Below, piece by piece: positions 34,401 to 41,720 of a stretch of 64,000 bases of DNA (positions are counted from its first letter, which is position 1; each line of letters starts with the position of its first letter). The notes under the pieces were generated by a model that was given only the letters and a program-made list of their open reading frames with translations, ran no database searches and was not told the origin of the DNA. The stretch is taken from the NCBI GenBank assembly GCA_964251665.1, contig CAXUKO010000004.1, positions 124,001 to 188,000 on the forward strand. Reading direction: 5' to 3'. A program made the translations under genes and the position numbers. The stretch comes from JBBQLG01 sp964251665 (GTDB taxonomy: Bacteria; Bacteroidota; Bacteroidia; Cytophagales; Spirosomataceae).

Positions 34401-34921
34401 GTATTTAAATCATATAAACTGGGTGAAAGGCCACCGGCCTGCTTACACGAATTACTACCACAATTGTTTAGTACATCGGTGAAATACACGTTAATGGCTG
34501 TAGCATCGAAATTAGTGGCCAGTAAATTTGATTCATCATTGGGGTACGTAAGCGTATTCGATGTAGTAGCCGTAATGGCGCCTATTCCGCCACTGACGAT
34601 AAAAAACTGGATCTTTGTATTAAAAAAGTCCTGATTCAGTCGATTGACCTGGTACACAATAGCCGGTGCGCTCCAGTACGTACTTCCGCTTGCAAGCCAG
34701 GGTTTGATACCCAGATAAGTAATACCATTCGCTTCTGTACGGACCTGTTTCCGACGGAGTTCGGCCTGTTTAATGTAATTCGCAAATGCTTTGGTTTGCG
34801 CCGGATTCAGGTCGGGTGTACCGCAGTTAAACGCTTTGCGTTCCTGCGCCTGGGCAGGGTGCCAGAGACACAGGCCGATCAATAGTGGACCCAGCCACCG
34901 GAGTAGAGAGATGTTTTTCAT
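31475..34921 (-). CDS. Secreted M43-type metalloprotease with tandem C-terminal repeats
   Basis: The start at 34921 gives a signal peptide (MKNISLLRWLGPLLIGLCLW...AQAQ) and an 1148-residue protein. The zinc site is HEMGHYFGLLH (His207, Glu208, His211, His217), the HExxHxxGxxH pattern of pappalysin-like M43 proteases. Next are two or three Ig/PKD-like domains with GTSGTIF-type Ser/Thr-rich segments. Four repeats of about 75 residues follow (near 690, 769, 843 and 915), opening with EYFVDSDPGLG-like sequence. The tail has AGSWDDPAVWSCGRIP, a common Bacteroidota C-terminal module. It is probably exported to the cell surface. Confidence 0.85.
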   Translation of the reverse strand: MKNISLLRWLGPLLIGLCLWHPAQAQERKAFNCGTPDLNPAQTKAFANYIKQAELRRKQVRTEANGITYLGIKPWLASGSTYWSAPAIVYQVNRLNQDFFNTKIQFFIVSGGIGAITATTSNTLTYPNDESNLLATNFDATAINVYFTDVLNNCGSNSCKQAGGLSPSLYDLNTLTDRATDVTNPNVQAKKDDYILIGNAYSDVLSHEMGHYFGLLHTFNGSDAANCQDRERPNLGDTDRGDLIADTNADPYPLYPATTFPFNQTTCVYSGTLVHCATNQAFNPPLFNTMSYWDSDLCTKQFTSNQKSRIQLFLSPRLEANNQYHPQNGVEGVTVGPTVALAVSGTNRQVNVSALSGSLGYILETATDATFSNPLIIGITSLTASQSFQDNDVPPPGTTYYYRVRATNSKTYSRVLSYPCTPPTATLSGSQTITNGQSATYTVALTGSPPWDVQVGGQTYTNVATSPLKIVTAPFQALQQTYTQITSGGSVTNTCGTAPMSGTASVTVLGTCPTVSVTLVYGSIGCGSTTTSGTIFTSPTGYALSWRNVTTGTDYPGASTTAYNLTAGEYTIDLTGPNGCTGPQQRFTIRDYGPNGSTATLSGPVNNRIPRGQQTSIRVELTGTAPWSVTYTGRSNRQFVASAITTSSYDIPVLADSTTTYRLVAVSGQCSTSALSGSATLLVVPVLASLEYFVDSDPGLGQATPVAVGFNQTTTNQTIAVPIGLSGALATPGVHLLGVRAKDASGYWSPASLKPFVIFGQTPTNTSPITDVVYQLDGGPVTGRQVSLTSNQAVTLPVSISLTPGVHLLTARVYSNRGVFSEAISRPFVVFGTSSSSSSAITQAEYYVDTDPGVGVAASLAFTPVPGVPYALSINIGSITPGTHTLVIRTKDGSKRWSTSYVRSFMVNQDARGISRVEYFFDSADPGVGNGQPFTLSAPASASVTGSATSGTSSLSVGTHSVQARAQAGGIEWGVTKAASFTVTNCATAAAFLYGSSTITAGQSVVVSVGLGGSAPYSLTANGQVQTNLTTGATTFSLTLSTPGTFTLTPQSIGLAVANACGAGQVSGSAVVTVLPGAACASMQTVKAGSWDDPAVWSCGRIPLVSDPILIGHAITLPTGYVAHVRKISFAVNGKASYSTNARLLMGF

Positions 34922-35002
34922 GTAAAAGCGCAGGTTACTCGGTAGGCACAGCGACGCAGATGAACGCCATAGGACCAACGGGAGCGGCTGGTGTGGGTAA
35001 AA

Positions 35003-36055
35003 TCAATTATTGGCCTGCGCTTTTACCGTAATGTTGAGTGTGCCGCCCTGCGTCACGGTGTTTGGAACGGTTAATTCGGTAATGGTTGGTATAAACGGAA
35101 CGCCACCCAGCACGTATGGGTCGTCGCCCCCGAAGGCTCCGGCCTGGGTACCGCCTTCACCCGCCGTCAGGGCCACCGACCCGGCTTTGAGCTGCGACCG
35201 CACATCCTGACCAATGGTGGTACCCGTCTGGTTGGGCCAGCCTACAAACAGGTTGTCGCGCTGAGTGGTCGTAATGGCGATGTTGCCGGGAATGTTCACG
35301 GCTGGCACCAGCACGTTGCCTGTAAAGACGGGCGGCACCAGCGAGGCCGAAAAAACAGTACAGCCAGCACCGTTATCGCCATCCGCCATGATATTATTCT
35401 TGTAACGAACAGATGATTGGAGTGTACATTCCGGCCCTCTTTCTGAACCCGTTGTCGTTGCGAATGACCCAACATCAAACCTGTAGCCGAAGGTGTTATT
35501 GATGTACTCGTCAGCCACCCGCCCGGCGGAACCAAAGCCATTGCGAACAATATTATTTCTGAACGAGAAGTTATAGACCGTGTTCGAGCCGTAGCTGGTG
35601 GTACCCGCCCCAATACTGCCATCCACGTAGTTCTGTCGGACCACTACGTTGTTGACGGTGGTACTGGCATCACCTAAACCGATACTGATGGTGCCGGTAT
35701 GGTTGCGGAGTACCGAAACGTTCGAGGCTCCAATCGTTAGGTCACCTGTCTGAAATCCCATCATCACGGAGCCGTCGGACCCGGTCGAAAAGCGCACTGT
35801 TCCCAGTGTAGCCTCGCCCGGCGATGCTGACGAACCCGCGCCGAAGTAGCCCGTGCCAATCAGGATCACTTTTTTGGTAAGTGTAAGGTCGCCGAAGATG
35901 CCGCCGTCTACATAAATAATGTCACCGGCAGCGGCAACGGTGAGCGCAGCGGGCAGGCTTTGCCCGGCCTGTACGCGGTAAGACGTTTGGGCGAAACCGG
36001 TCGTGAATGATACGGTTGCAAACAGAATCAGCAGACTACGTAAACGGTGGGCCAT
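35003..36055 (-). CDS. Secreted beta-helix-like protein
   Basis: A 350-residue protein with a signal peptide (MAHRLRSLLILFATVSFTTGFAQ). It then has a pectate-lyase/right-handed beta-helix style body: AGDIIYVDGGIF, NVSVLRNHTGTISIGLGD, VVVRQNYVDGSIGAGT and FSFRNNIVRNGFGSAG. Asn-rich turns and short strands repeat at about 20-25 residues. No catalytic residues can be assigned, so it may be adhesive or structural rather than enzymatic. The C-terminus ends with a strand-rich NTVTQGGTLNITVKAQ. It lies just upstream of the metalloprotease on the same strand. Confidence 0.7.
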   Translation of the reverse strand: MAHRLRSLLILFATVSFTTGFAQTSYRVQAGQSLPAALTVAAAGDIIYVDGGIFGDLTLTKKVILIGTGYFGAGSSASPGEATLGTVRFSTGSDGSVMMGFQTGDLTIGASNVSVLRNHTGTISIGLGDASTTVNNVVVRQNYVDGSIGAGTTSYGSNTVYNFSFRNNIVRNGFGSAGRVADEYINNTFGYRFDVGSFATTTGSERGPECTLQSSVRYKNNIMADGDNGAGCTVFSASLVPPVFTGNVLVPAVNIPGNIAITTTQRDNLFVGWPNQTGTTIGQDVRSQLKAGSVALTAGEGGTQAGAFGGDDPYVLGGVPFIPTITELTVPNTVTQGGTLNITVKAQANN

Positions 36056-36228
36056 AGGGCGTTTGATGTAAGGTTTATAGGCTTAAAGGTCGGCCGCTGA
36101 ATGCCCCGTTCCATACGCCAAATGCCGTATATTTGTTTATTAAACGGTATTTTTGCCCCTGACCTACGGTTGACCTGCGCCCGTACACCTTAACGACCCG
36201 CAGTTCAGCACCTGCATTGCGAACACAG

Positions 36229-36260
36229 AAAGGCCCGCTGTCATGTACAGCGGGCCTTTT
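36229..36260 (-). terminator. terminator hairpin upstream of the Wzi-like gene stop
   Basis: Arms AAAGGCCCGCTGT (36229-36241) and ACAGCGGGCCTTT (36247-36259), followed by T, lie 27 bases beyond the stop of the minus-strand Wzi-like gene. It is suitable as its terminator. Confidence 0.7.
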
Positions 36261-36286
36261 CGGCGCTTGTATAGGCAGCGGTACGG

Positions 36287-38053
36287 TTACCGGCGTGAAC
36301 CTGATCGGGCCTTACCCGCACCGGACTCAATAATCGGAAAATCACCCGACCGCATCGGTGCGTTTTCGCTGCGTACCGGTGCCGTTTTTGCCACGACTAC
36401 TTTGGCTGTCGAGGCCTTAGCCGAGGCCAGCAGTACCGGTTTTGGCGGAGCGGCTACCCTGGCAACGGACGTTGCGGCCGGTTTAGCAACGGGCAGGGTC
36501 TTTGGTTTGGCCGCCAGCAGTACCGGTTTGGGAACGGCTATTGAGTCTAACTCTGTAAACTGACCCCGCAGGCGGTCGCGGTCATGCACCCACGTCTTGC
36601 GCAGGCTGATAGACCCGCCCACGTTGTCGGGGTACAACGTGCCTTTATCCACAGCTACCGAGGCCGTCAGATTGATTCCGTGCCGCACCGAAAGCGGAGC
36701 CCCGACCCAGAGACCGCCCGAAAACTGCCCGGCTACAGGTGTGAACCGACTCGAATACGTGCCATAGTTCTGACTGTAAGAGAGTTTGGTCTGGAACGTA
36801 ACCGTCCCGCCGATTTGCCCCGATACCCCCAGATGATACACCTGAACGCGGTTGTTGTTGGTGAAGGCATCAGCGCCCTGCGGATACAGCGTGGTGTTGG
36901 GAGCCGTAATGAAAGGCGTACCAATTGTTTGCCCCCGATACGACCAGCCATCGCGGTACTGCGCGTTGTTAAAGTAGTTTTCCCGGCCTCGCTGGGTTGT
37001 CGTAAACTGATCACCCCCCTGACTGCGGGTATCCAGGTATTCGAGCAGTACATCGGTTAGCGCAATTCCCCGCCGGGACGGGCGAAGGTTACGGATACGC
37101 AGCCCGTGCAGGCCATCGGTGATGTTGGCCAGGCGGTAAAGCGCTCCCGCTTCGTAAATACTTTGACGGTAGGCGAAAAATGAAAGCTTTTTTAACTGGA
37201 GCTCCATCGCTACATCAATTGTGCCTAAGTGATTGCCAATACGATTGGTGCGGTCAAAATAACTGTATTGAGTAGAATCGACGTTGCTGCGGTACCCTAA
37301 ACTGGAGCCGCTCACCACGTCGAGGTAGTCTTTAAAGCTGCTGGGAAACTGCCCGCCGTTCTCGACCAGTGAACTGGGTAATTTATCGGTTCGTCCGCCC
37401 CACTGCGCCTGATGGTTAAAGCCACCGTAGAACCGCACCGGCCACGAGGGCTTACCAAAGCGGCCATAGAGCGAGGACTGATGCAGCAACGAGTGTTCGA
37501 CAAAACCCTGCGCCGGGAACCAGCCGTGTGCAAACGACCCTTTAAGGGAAATAAGGCCGTTGGTGAATGGCAGGGGGGCATAGTCGCGCAGGGCGATCTG
37601 AATTTTAGGCATGGGCAGCGCATTGCCCGACCAGATGTACGACCCCGAACTGAGCGTGGAATCGGCCAGCCCGACGATTTCCCGCCGACGCCCGGCATAG
37701 ACTTCAAACAGGCCAAGCCGCGCTTTCAGGTACAGTTCCGGGACTAATACGGTGGTCGGACCGCCCGCCGGGCCAAGGTTAGTGATCACATCGGCTCCGC
37801 CACCCCAGTCGAGTCGCCGATTGCGGCCGGTGCGGTAGGGAATCGCCAGCCCTCCCCGTACAAAGCCGGGTGCCGGTTTCAGGGGAACAATGCCATATTG
37901 GTTAGCCCGCAACCAGAACGGCGTTTGCCCGCCCGCAGCGGCATAGCTGCCGGTTTCTAAAAAAGCCTGTACGGAACGGGAGGCTGGCAGACGGGATTGA
38001 CCAGCACTGAATACCGGAATGAGTAGACCAAGGATGAGTAGCCGTTTATCCAT
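36287..38053 (-). CDS. Capsule-assembly Wzi-family outer-membrane protein
   Basis: A 588-residue protein with a signal peptide (MDKRLLILGLLIPVFSAGQ). It has the Wzi-family marks FWLRANQYGIVP, GLFEVYAGRRREIVGLAD and SGNALPMPKIQIALRDYAPLPF followed by ISLKGSFAHGWF. Wzi-like barrels help attach capsule or exopolysaccharide at the outer membrane. The last 80 residues are unusual: a Lys/Pro/Ala/Val-rich low-complexity tail (repeated KPVLLA and AKPAAT-like) not expected in the barrel. No capsule synthesis genes are nearby. Confidence 0.75.
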   Translation of the reverse strand: MDKRLLILGLLIPVFSAGQSRLPASRSVQAFLETGSYAAAGGQTPFWLRANQYGIVPLKPAPGFVRGGLAIPYRTGRNRRLDWGGGADVITNLGPAGGPTTVLVPELYLKARLGLFEVYAGRRREIVGLADSTLSSGSYIWSGNALPMPKIQIALRDYAPLPFTNGLISLKGSFAHGWFPAQGFVEHSLLHQSSLYGRFGKPSWPVRFYGGFNHQAQWGGRTDKLPSSLVENGGQFPSSFKDYLDVVSGSSLGYRSNVDSTQYSYFDRTNRIGNHLGTIDVAMELQLKKLSFFAYRQSIYEAGALYRLANITDGLHGLRIRNLRPSRRGIALTDVLLEYLDTRSQGGDQFTTTQRGRENYFNNAQYRDGWSYRGQTIGTPFITAPNTTLYPQGADAFTNNNRVQVYHLGVSGQIGGTVTFQTKLSYSQNYGTYSSRFTPVAGQFSGGLWVGAPLSVRHGINLTASVAVDKGTLYPDNVGGSISLRKTWVHDRDRLRGQFTELDSIAVPKPVLLAAKPKTLPVAKPAATSVARVAAPPKPVLLASAKASTAKVVVAKTAPVRSENAPMRSGDFPIIESGAGKARSGSRR

Positions 38054-38251
38054 AACTCGCAGGTGGGAGAGAATGTCAATACCCTGTGGAATGACTCATG
38101 ACGAAATGGTCACATTTTTCAGCCACTACCCCAACTATTCATGGCTGGCACTGTTTTACCAGATGGATCAAAACAAGTGCCAAACGCTACAGTACTTATC
38201 CACCAGACTGCCCCGACTTATACCCTGATTCCACCAAAACCCCATGCCAAC

Positions 38252-39064
38252 ATGCGCCTGCTTTACCAATTCGGTTTTACACTACTGCTCACCTGCCAAC
38301 TACTTACTACTCAGGCCCAGCCCACACGCGAGCCACTGTTTAAATCGTTCGACGGAACCCAGATCCATTACGATGTGATCGGGCAGGGGCGGCCGGTGTT
38401 ACTGCTGCACGGGTTTAACAATACGGGCGAGAGCTGGAAGCGGTCGCCCGTGTATAAAGCACTGGTTGATGCAGGCTTTAAGGTAATCACGCTCGATCTG
38501 CGGGGGAATGGTCAGTCGGATAAGCCGCACCAGTTGAGTGCCTACCAGAACGATGCCGAAATCAAAGACATCATAGGCCTGATGCAGCAGTTGTTTATTC
38601 CTGCCTACGACGTGGTAGGTTACTCCCGCGGTTCCATTGTGGCGGCACGGCTGCTGGCGCTGGATACCCGTAAGCAGATTGGCAAGGCCGTTTTGGGTGG
38701 CATGGGTCTTGATTTTACAAACCCGAACTGGTCGCGCCGGATCGCTTTTTACGAAGCCTTTGCCAAACCCGGCAGTCATCCCGAACTACAGGCCGCAGTC
38801 GATAATATGGTTAAATCCGGTGCCGACACGGTATCCCTGAAGTTGCAGCAGCAGGCGCAGCCATACACCTCACCGGTCGAACTGGCGTCGGTGAAGATTC
38901 CGGTGCTGGTCATTGCGGGGGAAGAAGATGCGGATAACGGATCGGCCGCTGAACTGGCGGAAGTATTGCCAAATGCCACATTGGCGCAGGTGCCCGGTAC
39001 GCACAACACCGCGCGAAACACGCCCGAGTTTGCCGAAAAGGTAGTTGGTTTTTTGAAGAACTGA
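38252..39064 (+). CDS. Secreted alpha/beta-hydrolase
   Basis: The start at 38252 (MRLLYQFGFTLLLTCQLL...) gives a signal peptide and a 270-residue protein. The oxyanion segment is LLLHGFNNTGESW, and the nucleophile is the Ser in VVGYSRGSIVA. A later Asp is in VIAGEEDADNG and the catalytic His in VPGTHNTARN. The fold is that of esterases, lipases and related hydrolases; the substrate is not determined. It stands alone between the divergent Wzi-like gene and the YncE-like fusion. Confidence 0.8.
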   Translation: MRLLYQFGFTLLLTCQLLTTQAQPTREPLFKSFDGTQIHYDVIGQGRPVLLLHGFNNTGESWKRSPVYKALVDAGFKVITLDLRGNGQSDKPHQLSAYQNDAEIKDIIGLMQQLFIPAYDVVGYSRGSIVAARLLALDTRKQIGKAVLGGMGLDFTNPNWSRRIAFYEAFAKPGSHPELQAAVDNMVKSGADTVSLKLQQQAQPYTSPVELASVKIPVLVIAGEEDADNGSAAELAEVLPNATLAQVPGTHNTARNTPEFAEKVVGFLKN

Positions 39065-39126
39065 TCTGCTTGTTTAAATCGGTTTGTTCATAATTGCTTA
39101 ACACGTCCGCAACCCGCCGTTGTTGT

Positions 39127-39134
39127 AAATTTGG
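39127..39134 (+). promoter_or_regulatory. candidate -7 element of the YncE/phosphoesterase gene
   Basis: TAAATTTG matches TAnnTTTG and lies 21 bases before the ATG. No TTG is at the usual distance upstream, so the call is tentative. Confidence 0.45.
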
Positions 39135-39155
39135 CCGATTAAACCGTTTTTACCC

Positions 39156-41606
39156 ATGTTATCTCGCTATTCTGTTCTCCTCGTCACCCTACTAACACCG
39201 TTTTTACTGGCTCAGGCGGCAACGGCGCAGGTTAAACCCCGTGTGTCCTCGTTGGAAGCTAAACGGGTGACTTTACCCAATGGCTGGAGCCTGACCCCCG
39301 TTGGCCGCTCGCTGCCGCTGGGTGATTTACCATTGAACATGGTCGTTTCGCCGAATCAGAAACGATTGGCGGTGTTCAACAACGGGCAGAGCAAACAGTC
39401 GATTCAACTGTTTGATATTGTCGGGGAGAAATTGCTCAGTGAGATCGAAATTCCAAAATCCTGGCTCGGGATTCGGTTTAGTCCTGACGGCTCTAAGCTG
39501 TTCGCGTCGGGTGGCAACGATAACCGCATACTGATCTATTCTACGGCCAATGACCAACTGACCAAACTTGACTCCATTACACTCGGAAAACCCTGGCCCA
39601 ACAAAATCTGGCCGGCCGGGCTGGAAACCGACGCGTCTGGCGCAACGGTCTACGTCGTGGCGAAGGATGACAGTACGCTCTACACCTGCGACGTAGCGAC
39701 GCGGTCGGTGAAAAGTAAGCTGAAATTACCCGCCGAAGCCTATACCATTCTGCGTTCGCCCACCTCGGATGAATTATACATCTCGCTCTGGGGTGGCGAA
39801 AAGGTGCTCGTCTACGACCCGAAACAGCAGAAATTAGTCGCCGAAATTCCAACGGGTAGCCACCCGAACGATATGGTGATCACCAAAAATGGACGCATCC
39901 TGTTCGCGGCCAATGCCAACGATAATTCTGTTTCGGTGATTGATTTGAAAAGCCGGAAAGTGCTTGAGACGTTGAATACGGCTTTATTCCCGGATGCCCC
40001 CGCCGGGAGTACACCCAACGGCGTAGCCCTGACCGCCGACGGAAAATCATTACTCGTGGCTAATGCCGACAACAACTGTTTAGCCATATTCGACGTAGCC
40101 GTACCCGGCAAAAGCCGCTCGCTGGGATTCATTCCGACGGGCTGGTACCCGACGAGTGTTAAAGTAGTAGGCAGTAAAGTACTGGTGGCGAATGGCAAAG
40201 GCTTTACGTCGCTGCCGAACCCGAAAGGACCGAATCCCTACAAGCGTCGCGAGGAGGGAACTGAATACATCGGCGGGTTATTCAAAGGTACGCTCTCTCT
40301 GTTTGCCATGCCCGATAAGGCTACGCTCGCTGCGTATTCACCCCTGGTTTACCGAAACACCCCGTACACGAAAGCCAAGGAAACAACGGCTGTGGGTGGC
40401 GCGGGATCGCCGATTCCGGTGCGGACAGGAGGGGGAGAAACATCAGCCAGGTCGCCGGAGGGCCGGACCCCGATCAAGTATGTGTTTTATATCATTAAAG
40501 AAAACCGAACCTACGATCAGGTGCTGGGCGATATGCCCGAAGGAAACGGTGACACGACTCTTTGTCTGTTTCCCGAAAAAATCACCCCCAATCACCACGC
40601 CCTGGCCCGGGAATATGTGCTGCTCGACAATTTCTACGTCGACGCCGAGGTAAGCGCCGATGGGCACAACTGGTCGACGGCAGCTTATGCCACCGATTAT
40701 GTGGAGAAGACCTGGCCAACCAGCTACGGCGGTCGCGGTGGTCTGTACGACTATGAAGGCTCCCGCCCGGCCGCTGCGCCGAAGAAAGGCTTCATTTGGG
40801 ATCACTGCAAACGGGCGGGGGTTACCTACCGCAGCTATGGGGAGTTTGAGGCTTACTCCAAACGGAAAGGTTCGGCGCTGGACGGGCATTTTGCCGCTGG
40901 CTACCGCGATTTCGACATGAACTATAAAGATGTTAACCGGGTGGCGGTTTGGAAGAAAGAACTGGATTCGCTCATTGCCAAAAACGCCGTGCCGCAATTC
41001 AACTCGGTGCGGTTAGGAAATGATCATACCAGCGGAGCGCGGGTCGGTGCCCTGACACCAGCTGCCTGTGTCGCCGATAATGACCTGGCACTTGGTCAGT
41101 TTGTGGAGCATCTCTCGAAAAGCAAAATCTGGAATGAATCGGTTGTTTTTGTCCTGGAAGACGATGCGCAGAACGGCCCCGATCACGTCGACGCGCACCG
41201 CTCACCCGCGTTTGTCATCAGCCCGTACACTAAACGAAAGCACGTAGAGCACACCATGTACTCGACTTCGGGTATGCTCCGCACCATTGAGCTGATTCTG
41301 GGAATGCCGCCGATGAGTCAGTACGACGCGGCTGCCACGCCCATGTTTGCCTGCTTCACCAACACGCCCGACCTGACGCCTTACACCGTTCGTTCGCCGG
41401 GTGTGGATCTGGAGGCTAAAAACACCGCCTGGACCGCACCCGCCCGTATGTCGGAGAAATTCGACCTGCGTTATGCCGACAAGATCGACGATAAGCTATT
41501 CAACGAAGTCATCTGGAAAACCGTCAAAGGTGAGCATTCGGTAATGCCCGCTCCCCGGCGCGGTGCCTTTGTGAAGTTAATGGCGAAGGATGCCGATGAC
41601 GATTGA
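39156..41606 (+). CDS. YncE-like beta-propeller fused to a phosphoesterase domain
   Basis: An 816-residue exported protein (signal MLSRYSVLLVTLLTPFLLAQAATAQ). Residues about 40-390 form a seven-bladed propeller with SPDGSKLFASGGNDNRILIYS and GSHPNDMVITKNGRILFAAN repeats. Residues about 430-760 form a phosphoesterase-family domain: YVFYIIKENRTYDQVLGDM, NDHTSGARVG and FVLEDDAQNGPDHVDAHRSP, with the metal ligands of acid/alkaline-type phosphoesterases. This fusion is common in Bacteroidota and its physiological substrate is unknown. A palindrome follows 18 bases downstream. Confidence 0.85.
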   Translation: MLSRYSVLLVTLLTPFLLAQAATAQVKPRVSSLEAKRVTLPNGWSLTPVGRSLPLGDLPLNMVVSPNQKRLAVFNNGQSKQSIQLFDIVGEKLLSEIEIPKSWLGIRFSPDGSKLFASGGNDNRILIYSTANDQLTKLDSITLGKPWPNKIWPAGLETDASGATVYVVAKDDSTLYTCDVATRSVKSKLKLPAEAYTILRSPTSDELYISLWGGEKVLVYDPKQQKLVAEIPTGSHPNDMVITKNGRILFAANANDNSVSVIDLKSRKVLETLNTALFPDAPAGSTPNGVALTADGKSLLVANADNNCLAIFDVAVPGKSRSLGFIPTGWYPTSVKVVGSKVLVANGKGFTSLPNPKGPNPYKRREEGTEYIGGLFKGTLSLFAMPDKATLAAYSPLVYRNTPYTKAKETTAVGGAGSPIPVRTGGGETSARSPEGRTPIKYVFYIIKENRTYDQVLGDMPEGNGDTTLCLFPEKITPNHHALAREYVLLDNFYVDAEVSADGHNWSTAAYATDYVEKTWPTSYGGRGGLYDYEGSRPAAAPKKGFIWDHCKRAGVTYRSYGEFEAYSKRKGSALDGHFAAGYRDFDMNYKDVNRVAVWKKELDSLIAKNAVPQFNSVRLGNDHTSGARVGALTPAACVADNDLALGQFVEHLSKSKIWNESVVFVLEDDAQNGPDHVDAHRSPAFVISPYTKRKHVEHTMYSTSGMLRTIELILGMPPMSQYDAAATPMFACFTNTPDLTPYTVRSPGVDLEAKNTAWTAPARMSEKFDLRYADKIDDKLFNEVIWKTVKGEHSVMPAPRRGAFVKLMAKDADDD

Positions 41607-41624
41607 GAAATAAGTCGATGGACG

Positions 41625-41680
41625 CCATGCAAATTCCCTGAGCCGACGACTTAAGTCGTCGGCTCAGGGAATTTGCATGG
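41625..41680. repeat. perfect 56-base palindrome, TTCCCTGAGC/GACTTAAGTC family (copy 2)
   Basis: The element is fully self-complementary about the centre GACTTAAGTC (its left arm begins CCATGCAAATTCCCTGAGCC). It lies 18 bases beyond the YncE-like gene and 40 bases before the penicillin acylase start. It shares the CCCTGAGC...GACTTAAGTC...GCTCAGGG pattern with copies at 15949 and 45604. Confidence 0.92.
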
Positions 41681-41720
41681 AATAACTTCGTATGTTCGGC
41701 ATGTACTCACAACCCGAATC

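Noticed and set aside
41673..41720. A longer start for the penicillin acylase
   Set aside because: The extension begins inside a perfect palindrome, and the downstream ATG gives a good signal peptide.
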